A stretch of 64,000 nt of DNA from Campylorhamphus procurvoides (Eukaryota > Chordata > Aves > Passeriformes > Dendrocolaptidae), in assembly GCA_013396655.1 (NCBI GenBank), contig WBMV01008568.1:265171-329170 (forward strand). Reading direction: 5' to 3'. Below, piece after piece: positions 1 through 59,999 of the stretch. The notes beneath the pieces were generated by a model. The model searched no databases. It saw nothing but the letters and a program-made list of their open reading frames with translations, and had not been told where the DNA came from. The position numbers were made by a program, and so were the translations under genes. Every line of letters starts with the position of its first letter. Positions within the stretch are counted from its first letter, which is position 1.

Positions 1-2066
1 CCATCACACAGTGTGGAGGTGACATTTGAGGCAAGAAATTAATAGGTAATGTACAATTGCAGCTTTGTGTTTTGTTTTGGATTTTTCTTTTCCATAAGGT
101 CTTCATTCATTCTCCGAATATCCATTGAGGCCAGAAAGGTCCTTCATTCCTTCTTTTTTAGGAGAAAATGGGAGTAATTAGAGTTTAAAAATTCCTTTTG
201 ATCCATTTTTGCAACAGTGAAAATCTTTTCAACCTGACATAAAGCTACTTTATAATTCAACTGGGCTTCACATCTTCCTGAGGAAAAAACCCCGAACTTC
301 TTGTTACAAGTTTTTCATGTCTCATTATGTAAGTCTTTGTAAATCACTTCAGTTTAGTTTTGGAATTTATGTATTACAGGGGCTCCTGAATTTTGGGGTA
401 AAACAGTGTCTGTCTTGTTTTTGTGCATAGCTGAATTTGGTGTGTGAAAACATGCCATTTTAGTTTCAAAAGGTTTTAGAATTGGAGCCTCAGTGTAATA
501 TTGAGTACAGTTCTTCATGCTGTCAGATTGCACAGCTCTATGAATTTAGACTGAAGCAAGCACAGACATGCAGCTGCATCTCTGCCAAATTTCCAGAATA
601 CAGGGTTTGGAGTGGATTCTAATTTTTAGCTTTAAGCTATATTAAAACAACAAAGGGTTGTGCCCACGTGAGTGCCACCAATTCCATAGAAAGCTTGTCA
701 TGCAAGGTTAACCTACTAATACTTTAAAAAAGCTAAATAATCTGAACTTTCAGATGGAGTTTTTAGTGAAGTAAGTGGTAATTTTTTTTCCACTGTGTCA
801 GCGATGCATTTGATCTAGCACCAAGAATTTGCAGGCTGGTTGTTTCATTGGGCTGGGATTAGTGTTACAACCTGGACAGAATTAAGCTTGTTGTGCCTTT
901 CCTGTGGCAGTGTTGGTTTGGATCTGTCACAGTCCTTAGGACAATGCCCGAGACTTCAATGCTTACCTTGTATGAAGTTAGCAGTTCCAGCTAGAAATAT
1001 TTAAAAAAATTGTTTCTGTAATCTTTTTCTACATGCTGAAGTTTTTTTAAAAGAAGGAAGCAGTTGTAAAATGTATGTTATTTATATTTCATTAAATCTT
1101 TTTCGTATGTTTACTGATCTGTATAAACAGTCTTCCTCACAGTGTTTGATTCCACTAATATTCCTTCTCAAACAGAGAACAGGAGAACTAAAAAATAGAG
1201 AGAGATCAGAATGTCTTTAATTTGTATATATGCTTTCTCCTTCAAACTTAAGGTAACTTAGTAGGGTTCATGGATTTAGGTCTTACACCAGTAAATCTAT
1301 AGAAACAATATTGAAGAAATTATTGGGTAAGATGTTGTAGGGCATGTTCCCCACTCTGTAGATGTAGACCTCAAATACAGTAATGGGGGCTGTGAGGCTG
1401 CAAATTAGTGGCTGCAATGTACACTGCTAGCCTAAACAGCTCTGCATCTAAAATATGTTTGTGTTGCAGGAGCTCTGTTGTAATAGCACCTTCTTTCCCT
1501 CTCCCTTACTGTGGGAAAACCCTTGTGTCATAGCCTGCAAAGAATGAAAGTGTGGTTTCCATGAGGGAGTGTATGTGGAAATAATCTGCTCCAATAAGTT
1601 TTGCGATCAAAGTTTCCCTTGTGAAGGGAGGATTATGTAATTGTTCATAGTTGATTATTTCACCTAATACCTGTTTTCTGAATTGCCTTTCTTTGGCAGT
1701 CGGCTTTGCTGCTTGTAAGAGTATTTCATAAGAGTCAACAAGTACACTGTAGATATCATTTGTACTCCTTTCTTTTCATAGTCCTAAATAATTGAAAGAC
1801 TGATTTTGAAAAAAAAAATTTATGAATATTTGAGGCTTATTTAATGGTTTGGCTGCTTATTTCAAAATGGCTCTTGTTCTTCCCTCAGTCCTCCAAGAAG
1901 GAAGTTGAGTATTGTACAACATGATGAAATATTAGTGAATTACTATGAAGTAAAAGCATCTAATTGCAGAACATGTTACTAAAGAGCTTACAAAGTACCT
2001 CATACCATTCCAATAAGACAATTAATCAGAAAGTGAAATGATAAGGTTCTTTGTTCTACTTTTTAG
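1..2066 (+). other. RPS6KA5: RPS6KA5 intron, 3' part (upstream of first visible exon)
   Basis: This AT-rich stretch ends in a pyrimidine tract and ttttag acceptor before 2067. I looked for the preceding exon, which should end in the residues before the Asp-Tyr-Ile-Asn-Gly-Gly motif, and did not find it. No repeat or RNA gene was recognised. Confidence 0.8.
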
Positions 2067-48114
<46,048 letters not shown>

Positions 48115-49245
48115 AAAGCAGAGAGTATCCTGTCTTGAAGATTTAAGTGGTTATGAACTTGGTAGTACCTATATTGTCTTCTCCCACCCTTCCTCCCTGT
48201 GGCTTACAGGCCGCTACAGGAATACGTCTGTTGCTTTAGAAATGTATTTCAGTCATACCTTTTTAGCTTTGTATTTCAGTACATTTCTTTTTAGCATTAA
48301 GTTTGGTATCACTGGATATGGTATAATACTATTATACAACCAACATTGTATTCTCTTAGAGCTAAATTCCTAGTGCGCAGTCAAGCTCCAGGTAAGGAGC
48401 TCTGCTGCTTGTGGTACAGCTTAGAAAAAGACTGTTTCTCGGTGTCAGAATCTTCCTTCCAGTTTCTTCCCCACTGTTCAAAGAAAGGAAAACTCTGTAA
48501 CGTATATAGAACTTTTGTATCTTCTGCCTTTACCCAGCTCTATGGAGAATGTTATAGAACTTGATTCTTCATGCATGTAAAAATCATTGGTACAATGCAC
48601 CAAAGCAGTATAGTACTTTAAGACCTTTTAAATTTGTGGTTGCATTCTGTCCCATTTATTTAAATTTTAAGATCAAAATGAAGCATTATGGAACTCTTAC
48701 TTTGTTTTAAGAGGTAACTCTACATATCTTGTTCTAAACAACTGAGGATACAAGTCTTTGATTTTTAAAAAAAAATTATTTATTTTTATAAACACATCTA
48801 GGGTCTCAGATATCTAAGGTGAGATGTCTAGTACTGTGATACAATAACTTATTTTTTTTGAAGTTATTAACTTCTAAAAGATTTTACAGATTCTAAAATG
48901 TAATGCTATAAGACAAAATTAAATTTCGTATTCAATGCTTTGGAAAATGATCACGTGTTAAAATACCTATTTCAAGAATTAATTATAATTTATATTTTCT
49001 TTTTATATTTACACGGTAACTTTAAAATACGAAGATTTTTTTTAAAGGTGCAAAAGCTCCAGTTTCAACATCTGTTATTATAGGGTCCATACAAAATGTA
49101 TACCAAGTTATTTGAATTTTGCATTGTGCAAATATGGCAGTTTAATAGTAACTGTAAAATATTAGAATATATGTTTTATTTTTTGCACTTTATAACATCT
49201 AAAGGAGATGTTTTAGAATAAAGTGCACTCAGATGTCTCTTCCTA
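48115..49245 (+). other. RPS6KA5: RPS6KA5 3' UTR (proximal form)
   Basis: This runs from the stop codon to about 20-25 bases past the AATAAA at 49217-49222, giving a UTR of about 1.1 kb. It is AT-rich and contains ATTTATTTA-type tracts near 48654-48662 and 48776-48788, compatible with AU-rich mRNA-decay elements. The end is inferred from the signal position. The frame at 47993-48373 that reads past the stop is a shifted frame and not coding. Confidence 0.7.
49217..49222 (+). terminator. RPS6KA5: Polyadenylation signal AATAAA (probable proximal site)
   Basis: A canonical AATAAA lies about 1.1 kb after the stop codon, followed by GT/T-rich sequence (tgtctcttcc, gctgagcactgttttactggg). This makes it a plausible cleavage site for RPS6KA5 mRNA. 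Confidence 0.65.
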
Positions 49246-50352
49246 CAAGGTGCTGAGCACTGTTTTACTGGGTTGAATGACCTGAAATCCACCACATTTG
49301 GTGATTGTGGTCATTGTGAAGGAGAAATCTGTACTTGGCAGGAGTGAATCCCTGTATATTACCCACTGTTTTCATTCCTTACTTTAAAATGCAAAGCTCT
49401 TTCTATCTTGCTTTTACATTGTATATAACAAATACTAGACCTGGGCACCTTGTGTAGTGTAGATGTTAACAACTTATGCACTGGGAATACTAAAGGGAAA
49501 TTATATTGAACACTGTGCTTCACAACTTGTTCACTGTGGTGTACTACAGTGAAGTATTTCCTACTGTGATAGTATAGTATGTACATAACTGTTTGGAATC
49601 ATGAATGTGACTTACAGAAACATCAGCATAAACTTTTAAATCAGTATATTTTATAAATTTATGGAGAGCTCTTTTATAGCTTGTATTCTCAATGACTAGA
49701 GGTAATTTAAGTGCTAAAGATGACTTCAGTTTTGCAAATGCTTACATGTGTAAGTTTCCACTGAAGTCAGAGAGGCTCCTGCCTAAATTTGTGTGACAGA
49801 AGACTGATTGACTAGAGGATTTTGTTAACAGTTGGCTCTATCTTACAGTAACCTTAATCCAAACCCTATGCAAAAAAAAAAAAGGTTATAGGAATTGTTT
49901 ATATCAGTGGTTTTATTTATAGAATTGTATCAAATATCAGTATTGACAAATACAATACATCCATGTTTACAGGGATTGTGTGTATCAGAACAAGGCTTTG
50001 AAGCCCAACATGTTTGTTCTGTGTTTCTTTAATATTAATAATGGCATTCTGAGGTTTTGGAATTGCTCATGTGAAATAGTTTACTACTTTCTTGATGTGA
50101 ATGTCAACAGTAATTGCAGCATTAATTTCAGGTTGATGTGAATATTGAGATTTGCACTGTTTATGTAGAAGTAGTATATTTAAAGATCAGTATATGTGCT
50201 AATAACACAACCAATTTTAAATGGCCGATGTTAAAGTATTGAAAATTAATTGTCAATGTAATATATTCAGGTTTGCTTTCTGAATGCTCTCTTTGGAAGT
50301 AATCTCAATAGTGAACATGGCTCATTTGTAAAAGAATACTTCCCCTCTCCCC

Positions 50353-50358
50353 AATAAA
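50353..50358 (+). terminator. RPS6KA5: Polyadenylation signal AATAAA (possible distal site)
   Basis: A second canonical AATAAA lies about 2.2 kb after the stop codon in ccccaataaacttgc. It could give a longer 3' UTR. Further AATAAA copies at about 50845 and 51441 are less favoured by context. Confidence 0.45.
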
Positions 50359-52040
50359 CTTGCTGTAAATACAATGAACAATCCACCATTAATACTTGTT
50401 ATGGAGACAGTACAAGTGATTTGGGAGATTGGAGAACAGGTTGCTTGTAAAGTCTGCACTTGGAGAAGGTCTTGGAATTTGTTGTCTTCGGGGTGAGGAC
50501 AGCAAACAGCAGTTTCAGTTTTATTTAAGTGTAAGAAACTTCTGGATACTGGGTAGATTTATAATATCGTGACCCAGCTGAAATAACTTCAAAGTCAGGG
50601 ACACAGAGTAGTTGTTTCCCTGTTGAGAAATTTAAACTGTTTCCTGACAAACTGAAGAAACAAGGAAAGGAATGTTGGCACAAGATAGTAAATGCAAGAG
50701 AGAATGCCTGTATTGTCAGATTTTTTTCCACACAGGTTTTGAGAGACTGTTATGAGACTAAAATTATTAGAATACATCACTTGTATCCAAACCAACTTTT
50801 ATAGATGAATATTTCTGTGTCCTCTTTGTGCTCTCACAGTTATTGAATAAATAGTTGTTATTAAACAAAAATTTAAAAGCAGGGTATCGCTGTTTGGAAC
50901 GGGTAAGTACATGTAGAGTCACCTTGCATTTGCTCTGAACCGGTAACCCAGGGCAGCTGAACTGTTGGTGACCTCTGACTTTCTGCGGCCTCCAGGTAAC
51001 AGAGCACTTGAGGAAGTGTATTGACACTAAGCTGTCTGAATTTTTAGGTTAACATCTTTACCTAAACAACTACTGTATACATAGACATTGATGTGTTGAA
51101 ACATGAGTGCAAATTGGGCAGCTCAAGAGCAGATTTGCTCTTATTCTGCTGCCCCTGCAGGAGACCAGTTGCTCTTGGCAGAAGAACGTCTTAATTTGTT
51201 GTCCAGCCTGGAACTCAAGGTTACATGAAGACCACAGGCCAAGTTTTTCATACTCGTACTCCTGTTCCAAATTTGAAGTGTAGAAGTTAATCTTTGTTAG
51301 TACTGTAAATGTTTCATATTGACTTGGTGAAGAGATGTTAGACTGTAAATTATGTTTATACACAGATTCTGTTTCCTTCACAATGCTGCTATGCCTCAAT
51401 CAACTTTAATATCTAGTAATGATATCTCTCCACTGTCAGAAATAAAATGCTGTTAGCAGTGTTGTGGGCAGATTTGTGTGAAAAATCAAATTTCTTATCA
51501 GTAAAATTTAAATAGTTTGGTTTTTAATCTGATCTTCAAAATACTCAATATTTGGTAAAGTTATTTCCTTGTAATACTTCTGGGAGCACAAATTAGTAAT
51601 TAGGTACTTCTGGTAAAGGATTTAGAGAAGTAAAAAGAAAATTACTTGCTGTCCTCTGGGTTAGTGAAGTTTCTACACTTTAAGGAAAAGCAGCTGAAAT
51701 ACGTGTTTCTTAATAGAAGGATCAGTTTGCTTGGCATATGTATTGTTTACTGCTATGAAAAAAAGTGTTAAAATACTTCATTAAACAGCTGGGGGGCAGG
51801 GGCTGTAACATAACTCCAATATTGCATCAGAATGGATTGAGGCTTCAGACTGGCTCTGCTGATGGTCTCAGTTCTTTTCCATGGCTGCTTTTCTGAACAA
51901 GATAACAATACCTGCACAACTGTGTTCTTGCTCTGTTCTTGTCTGAGAACAGAATCATTTTTTGGCAGAAAATATTAATAGAATTATGATATATCTTTAC
52001 TGGTTGTAATGAAGTGTTGCACAAGCTACTTATATTTTTA

Positions 52041-52079
52041 ATATGCGCATGTATTATGTGCATGCATGTGCATACATGC
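52041..52079. repeat. Alternating purine-pyrimidine tract
   Basis: Fourteen alternating R-Y bases (atatgcgcatgtat) are followed, after one phase slip, by about 25 more rich in TG, CA and GC steps. Such tracts favour left-handed Z-DNA under negative supercoiling. It may simply be a degenerate microsatellite. Confidence 0.6.
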
Positions 52080-54949
52080 TGTATTGCATCTCTAGGTCGC
52101 AATTTAATATGCTTTGTTTAAGAGAACTTGTATTTAAAAATGAGTTCTGGAGTCACACAGAGATGGAAGGCCAGACAAGGGGGCTACCAGAGAAGAGGAA
52201 GAACGTTATGGGAAGTCAGAGGTGAGAGGCTTCTGGGAAGATGTTTTCATGGGTATATTTCTCCCCTGGCTATCTCTGTGTGCATATAATATTCACTGAG
52301 ACTGAATTGCAAGCTTTCTTGTCAGTTGTCCAGCACAAACACATTTCCTAACTCTGCAGGTCATTGAGTATATGTATATCTTTATAACATTTAGGTCATA
52401 CTGAAATTTTGGGGTTTTTTTCCCATTAATCATTCCAGGTATTTTTACTAAGTTGATGGTCTACATTCTTTCCCCCATAAATGGCAGTCCTTACCAGCAT
52501 CCAGTTTTTACTTTGCAAAATATGATACTGCCTTCCTTCCGTTGAGATAGCTGACAGAATATTCTGGATTGAAAGAACAAAAAATAACATGGCTGTTTCT
52601 GCTGTAAAGAGATAAAAGTGCTTCGTGAGTGCCTGTGAGAAGAACTTTTCAGTTTGCTCCTTTGACCCACAGGGCACTGGATTCTATAAAAATATAAGAA
52701 ATGCAGAGCTGTTGGCCAGCTCTCACCTGCCACCCAGAGTTTTATATATCACTCATTCAGTTGATTCTGAATGTTCAGAACACCTAGGTAGAAAAGACTT
52801 CTTAGACTGATTCCTGTGGATTGCACTAGTAAATAAAGTGATGCTTTCAGTTACAGGGACCAGTTGGAGCAATTTTGTTTGTCGTGCCTGGAAGCTGCAA
52901 AACTGAGGCATGCAGGACATCTGCAGTAATGTTAGTTTGAAGAAAACCCATATGTTTTGACAGTTCTGTGTGACAGAAATGGACGCCTGCAACTGCCCGG
53001 AAAACAACTGTAAGTTTTCAGGTAGGGGAGATGATATGGGCTGGTCTGACTGATACTCTATTCAGTAATAGAAAGGAATTCATACTGTTCACACATAAAA
53101 TTTCTTTTAAAAATTGGCAACCAATCTCCCTGTATTCACAAAATTAATGCAGAAGTCTGCTAACTTCATTTGAAATGCCAATAATAAAGGAAAGAAAAAC
53201 AGAACTCTTCTCCAGTTGCTCAGGAACTGCTAAAAAAACCCTAATCAGATGAAACTGCAAACTGAATGGAAATATTTTGCATTTTTCTTAATGCGAAGAT
53301 ATTTGTCGACAAATCCAGCATGAGATCTTAAAATTGGCATCTCATTTATATTCATCTGATTTTTCTTGGGGCTTTTTTTTTTTGGAAGTACGTAGTTGTC
53401 TTAGCATGATTGTGACCAAAGGCTTATTTTCATAAGTAGGAGAAAATCTACGGATTTAAGATTGAGCCTTGTGAATAATCAAAAGAAGCCTACTTGGAAA
53501 GGTAACCAGTTCAAAATATAAATACATATTGCTGGTATTTGCTGGTACAACTATGTCTAATCAAGTACATTTTACCTAAGTTATGGTTGTGATTTTGTGT
53601 GACACATTCAGTTATGCTAAAAAATTTTCCAAGTGTAAAGTCTTTGGAGTTTATTCAAAGTGAGGAGAGAGGAGGGAAGTTGCATTTAAAGCCAATGGTG
53701 CAAAGAAGGGACAATGCCCAAGATGTGTCTCTGTTATGCTGCCAGAGGTGACTAGGAGATGGGGTCATCATATTGTCTGTGGAAGCTGACTCATTAGTAA
53801 CAGTACACATGCTTTGTTTCCTTTGAAATCAATATACAGTAGACAAGAGAAACTAAATTAATTCATAAAAGCAGCAAATACCTCAAAGCTTTTTGGGGGT
53901 GTCTCTTTAGTAAGTTCTCACCCTTTAAATAGATAGCACAGGTGTACATAATAGTTACCCTGTTGAAGCTACACCTGCTTAAGGAGGAACAGGATCCCAC
54001 TCTGGTGATGCATTCGTTGTAGAGGGATGGTAGAAATTAGAGCTCAAGGTGCTACATTCCTGCTGCTTTTAAGTTCAAGTGTTAATCCTAGTCTATTTAC
54101 TATGCATTGCCATGTCATTTCCATTGGTACGCAGGCATGGCAGGTCACTTAGTTCAATTTCAAAGCTGTCAGATTAAAAGGAAAACTTGAGATCTACTTC
54201 AAGACCAAAGTGAGAACCGGCCTTTAATCTTAACCTACATCTGGATTGCAGAGATGAATAAAAACTTGGCATTGGCTTTCAACCTTGACAGTCTTAGTAA
54301 GATTCTCCTACACCAAATTTTGATGCTTAGAGATATCTTTACTGATCTCTTTGACCTATAGAGAAAGAAACCTGCAAAACTGTTCCCTGTTAGAGAAAAC
54401 CTTTTTACTAAAGTCCCAGTAGAAGAGATCATCTCTAATTTCTACCTTCACCTTTGAAGCTGTAAAGGCAAAAAATGAATTGGTGACAGATTCTGACAGC
54501 TGGTTATAAAGGAGCAGGCTGTGTTAATTTGCAGTAAGTGGAACAGGGTGTGCTATTACTTGTGTCATTGTGGGCAGGGAGTGGGGAGAGGGAAAGAAAT
54601 GTGAAGAAGGGAGTGCTGAGTTCTTGGCCTCACCGTAATTTACAGGATATTTTGGTTGCACACCATTGCTTTTACAGAAGCAGTGGTCTCCATGTTTAAT
54701 TTAAAATCTAGAATAAAACCCCCAGAGATTAGCCTGACAACTTTTTTCCTTGAAAACTGCCACTTTCAAATGGTGAAGGTGGCATCAATGGACCTCGATT
54801 TCCTTATCTCACTGTATGCCAGTTACCAACAAATCAAAGTGAAATTTGCTTTCTGATAAATATGCACTTCTCTAAAATTCTGTGCCGCATCAGCAAAGTG
54901 CAAAACCTTGTGGCAGAAGTTTACCAAAATAGCAGGAGAAGTAATTGCA

Positions 54950-55458
54950 ACGCTTTATTTTGCCTAATGCTCAGAAAATGAATGAGGATAGGGTTCTGCT
55001 GGAGTGAGTCTAGAGGAGGTTCATGAAGTTGACAAGAGGACTGGAGAACCTCTCCTATGAAGGCAGGCTGAGAAAGCTGGGTCTGTTCAGCCTGGAGAAG
55101 TGAAGGTTGTGTGGAGCTACATAGCAACCTTCCAGTGTCTGAAGAGAGCCTACTAGGGAGCCAGAGAGGGACTCTGTCAGGAACTGTAGTGATAGGACAG
55201 TGAGCAGCGGGTTCAAACTGAAAGAGGTGAGATTTAGGCTAGATATAAGGAAGAAATTCTTTACTGTGAGGGTGGTGAGACACTGGAACAGGTTTCCAAA
55301 GGAGGTTGTGGATGACCCAACTCTGGTAGTGCTCAAGGCCAGGTTGGATAAGGCTTGAGAAACCTGGTTTACAGGTTGGTGTCTCAGTCCATGGCAGGGG
55401 GGTTGGGACTAGATGGTCATTAAGGCCCCTTCAAACCCTCAACATTTTATGATTCTGA
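54950..55458 (+). mobile_element. CR1 LINE 3' fragment, intergenic
   Basis: A CR1 copy of about 510 bp in + orientation, 3' of RPS6KA5. It contains gaacctctcctatgaaggca, ggctgagaaagctgggtctg and cactggaacaggtttccaaa. It ends in ttatgattctga, a remnant of the CR1 tail. Frames on the - strand here are repeat by-products. Confidence 0.9.
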
Positions 55459-56614
55459 ACTGGACTGGAAAAGCACTAGAAGAGAGGATCATTTTGTAAA
55501 TGCAGTGGTGGAAGAAATATAAGAAAGCTGTGTTCTAGAAGACTGCTCAGCACTTGTGAAAGATTTGTGGAACCAGATGTCAGCTGAATACTCCTGTTTC
55601 TAGAGCTGTTAAAGCCTAACTGTGCTGATTTGAAGGATGGTAAACTTAGCCTGTTGTATCCAGTCCTGTCAGAGCCACAGGTTTATGACAATCTTTTGTT
55701 GGGCTTCTGTCTTGGACGTATTTCCCTTTACTTGCAAGTCTTGTTAACCACCAGGGTGCAATCAGCATTTGGCAAAACATACTCTTTAGCTGTGTTGGAA
55801 TGATAACTGTAATGAAGGTTTTGATCTTCAGCAGCCTGATTTCTTCTCCAGGCCATGGTGTTCAGAAATAGGAAGAGATTTTTTTTCTTCTTGTTGCCCT
55901 AAATTGTGTGGTTAACCACTGTGGTGGCTTCAAAGTTAATGCAAAACAATCTGGAGAAGTACATCATGTCATTATTAACAAGTCAGCCTTGGATTCCCTT
56001 AGGAGAGGTTCTTGCCAGAGCTGTGCACAGGGCAGAGCAGGAGCATGAATATTCCCCATGGTAGTTGGTGTCCTGCATGTCCATTGGTCTTCTGACTCTC
56101 AAAGCTGTGCTGGGAACTCCTCTCACAGAAGGATGTAAGAAAATAACAAACGTTGAAAAACTGAATGCTAGGCAGATGATACTTGGGTGAAGGCAGTTTT
56201 ATAGGTAATAACAAGAGGATTTATTGGCTGTTACATTATATATGACTTCTGTGACAGCAGGGAGAAGTCAGGAGCTTGGTTTTGGAGGAAAATGCATGAA
56301 TAGGCCTATATGTTACAGACCTGTGGTGTAATGCAATCAGTATGTCTAAATAATCCTACATTCTTCTAACATACTTTTGGATTAAGTAGGTTATGCAGGT
56401 TTTGTTGGACTTTTCAGGGGAGTGGTGGTGTTTGTTTGTTTTTAATTACTATTTTTGAATTTTATTCCCCATATTGTATAGTTAGTTAAGTTCCTTTCCT
56501 GAGCATTCTATTTATGTTAACCCTCTTCTCTCTTTGATTTCTGTATACTTTCTGCTTGTCCTGAAAGACAGTGCATGGATATTTCTGCCCAAGAAGAACT
56601 GTAGAATCAAATTA

Positions 56615-56649
<35 letters not shown>

Positions 56650-59600
56650 AAAATATGAAGGAAGGCTATGCCAGATCTGGCTGGCTGATTTGTCTTTTAG
56701 GCTTTAAAGTAGGATTAGGTCAGCAGCATGCAGGAGAAATCAGCTCTTTCCTGCAGATGGAGAACTTGATATTTTCAAGAGCCTGTACTTAGGTGCAGCA
56801 GGAGCACTAAGAGGCTGAGAGCTGGCAGTTATTTCCCAGAAGCTTTGTTTGTGAACTGAGGATGGATAAAGTTCACATCCATCCCCAGCCATCTGTAATC
56901 ACAGTAACATTATCGTTTTCTACTGTAGTTTTTATCGAGCAGCTAAAAAAAGCACATGTTCTGTTCTTACCTTGTCTATGCTGATAGGTAGAATGATCTC
57001 CAGGGCAGTGAAGTAGCCTGGAAATGATCTGTTCTGTGGTTTCAGACAAATGCTAGACCTTTTGGAGATGTCTTTGATCATGTTACTGTATTTTAAATGA
57101 ACTGTGTTTCCATCCGAATCTTCCCTGCAAATATCAAATTGAATTTTTCATAGAAAGGAGCTGTGACACAGCAGAGTCATTTGAAGAGGAAAAAAATTGA
57201 TCTCTAGAGAATCTCAGAAGACACAAGCAGAGTTTTGGCCAAGAGCAAACTCATATTGCTGTGCAGAAAGAGCAGCTCTCGCTCCTCTTACTGGGTCCAC
57301 TTCTTTGTGTTTCTGACCGGTGGGAGTACAGGTCTCTTGTAAGATTCCCCAGCTGATCCTAGGAATTCTCCTTCTCCCCTCTCTGCTAAGGACCTTGCTT
57401 GTTTTAAATGCATGATTTTCATTCTTTGCAAACACAGAAAAAAACAGTTGCTGAACGCTCCTTTGTTTCTGTCACCAACATTTTTCTTGCCTCTGGATAG
57501 TAATGAACTGATGATGTTGCTAGAATTTTTCATTATCCTCAGCAACTTTCTTACCCATTTGTTGTAGTACTTACAACATACAGTATTTTCTGTTTATGTT
57601 TTACACTCCCTACAGTTTTAGAAACTTTCAGAAATTATATGTAGTTTTTGACTCCCTCTGGTGGTCTGGCAGGGGAGCTGGCAAGTAGTTTAATCATTCA
57701 TATTGACAGCAACAAGCAACATGTTTGAACATAGTATGAGCTTGTAGATGCTTCAGATTTAACCATCTTTGTTTGTCCTAATTGCATTAAAATATCTCTG
57801 GTGTTTATTAATAGATACAAATATTTTTTAATGCTAAGGAGTAGCTGGGAACTTTGGGGAGAAAAAAGTTCAAAATTTTTATTCTATTTGACAATCGAAT
57901 TTATTTAAAGGGCCTGAACTTTGGAACTGAAAAAGAGATGTAACACTGCTGCACTCAGTAAATTCAGTGTGAGAAACTCTTCATCTTCTCTTAAGTAGTC
58001 ACAGAAGTGCAGTTTGAAACAGCAATTATGTGATTTCTGCATAGACAGAAACTGCTCTAAGTATGATTTTAGTCACTAATATAATGAAATCAAACAGTTG
58101 TTCTACAGAGAGAAGAGCTGTCACTATTGCTTTGCTAGATAAGGAGACTATTCAGATTTACAAACTACATATTTACCTTAATCTAGTTTTCTAATTTCCT
58201 AACATGTAATAGATATTTTATTTTTACCCTTAAGAAATAGTTAAAAATGGTACATGGCTTATTTTCTGTGTTGAAAAGTAGAGGCCTAATTAAAGTGCAA
58301 AAAGGCTGTGTCTTTCTGAAAATACATAATTATTATTTTTTAAAATCCAGAATACTATTCTGGGCACTTTTTGTATACGTAACTCAAAAGAATAGGAAAA
58401 TGCTACCAAGGTTCAATTTGTATAGGAAGATTTCTTTTTTGACTTTAAGATAGAGATTAAGCTACAATCTGGATTACATGCAGAATTTAGCTCAGCTCTA
58501 TCTATCAGTTTTGTTACTGTGCAGAGATAGTGCAGAGATGCTCTTCACTTGCTTCCCTGCAAGCCTAACAGTATGGAGCAGTCTGAAATAGAGCAGGAAC
58601 CAGGCTTACCATGAGGGTAACACAATGAAATACCCATGATTAGACCCTACCTTGGCTTTCCCCTACACTTAAAAGTAGCCAAAGCATTTATCAGATCTCC
58701 TTAAAATATTTGAACAAGACTGAAAAGTTTTAGACTGGCACAATAAATGTGAGAAACAGCAAACTAGTGTTTCTCTTGCTATTTTGCTTCCTGTTCATTA
58801 CTACATGTTAGTATAGGATAGCAAATTAGGATGTACCTTGGGTTTTTTGGGTTTTTTTTGGTGTGTGTAAGTATATGTTTTTGTGGTGCAGAGGATATTA
58901 CCAGGCACTGAACTGAAAGAATATGGGTTTTAATATATATTGCCCTTCTGCTGGCAATGCTCGTTCCCCTTTCCCATGAATGGGCTTGGAAAGGACCTCT
59001 TTTGGAGTCTGACTTTTTATCTTTTGCAGCATAATTAGTATAAACTTCAGATTCTGATGATCAATATCAGTGGCTGTTAGCCCCTGTCATTTATTAAAGA
59101 CTAAGTATTAACATCAAGAGATTTCATACAACAGCAAAAAAAAAAGTATTTGCCTGATGGTGCAGTCATACCTTCCATTATCAAATTGCCATTATCTCAC
59201 AAGTGCAGTATAAACTGAAACACTTTGAAGGCAACAAACTACAAAATCAAAAGTCCATTGTGAAGAAAACTTTTCAGGTTCCTAGCTTTTCTTGAATTGT
59301 ATAGTGGATTATTTTAACTTTCAAAGAGCTGTAAGGGCTTAATGATCTACAAAACAATGTACATTTGCAGATGTAACCATTTTATCTTTAAGAAAATAAA
59401 CTCATCTAAGTACAAAACCTTGAAATGTTGAAACATTTTGATAAACCTTTTTTCACTGCTTATGTGACTATTCCTTGCTTTGGGCAGGGGTGGCAGGTTT
59501 TATAATGTGCACGTTGTCAAACTGTTAATTTCGCGAGTGCTGTTCAGTTCCACTTTACTTCCCTTTAAATTGCATTTTGATACTCTCAAAAAGGAGACAA

Positions 59601-59999
59601 GTGCCCCTGTGGAATTTTGTTCTCTAACAATTTTTATGTAGTCTGTTCTGAATTTCACAGAGGTTACTGATTTCAGTAGGAGTGGAGAACTCTGCAATTA
59701 CCTCCTTTCACTAACAATGTTGTACTAACTGGAAAAAAATACTAAGATTCCAGTAAAATGTTTGCTTCTATAATGCTTATGAGTTGTGCTCTTCACTGTA
59801 GAGAAATTAACTCTCACATTAATGTGTTTTGGCCTGAAAATTTTTGTACTTCACATTTGAGAAAATGGCAGGAAGTAGTAGAAGTGGATTATGATTGCTT
59901 TAAAATACCAATAATATTTGAATTGCATTCCTCATCACTTGTAATAGAATACATTTAACATCTCAATAGGTTAAAACATTGATGTTTGAAAGATAAAAA
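55459..59999. other. Intergenic region with (TA)n tract
   Basis: AT-rich unique sequence. Apart from a (TA)15 microsatellite at 56617-56646 and T/G runs near 58840-58860, I see no gene, RNA or repeat family. Confidence 0.65.
56617..56646. repeat. (TA)15 microsatellite
   Basis: An uninterrupted TA dinucleotide run of 15 units followed by ataataaaaa. Likely length-polymorphic. Confidence 0.95.

Larger units (their letters stand above)
49246..54949. other. Intergenic region downstream of RPS6KA5
   Basis: AT-rich sequence with no recognised coding exon, RNA gene or repeat family. The first ~1.1 kb may be distal 3' UTR. An alternating purine-pyrimidine tract lies at 52041-52079. Short open frames (none above 109 codons) look random. 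Confidence 0.65.
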
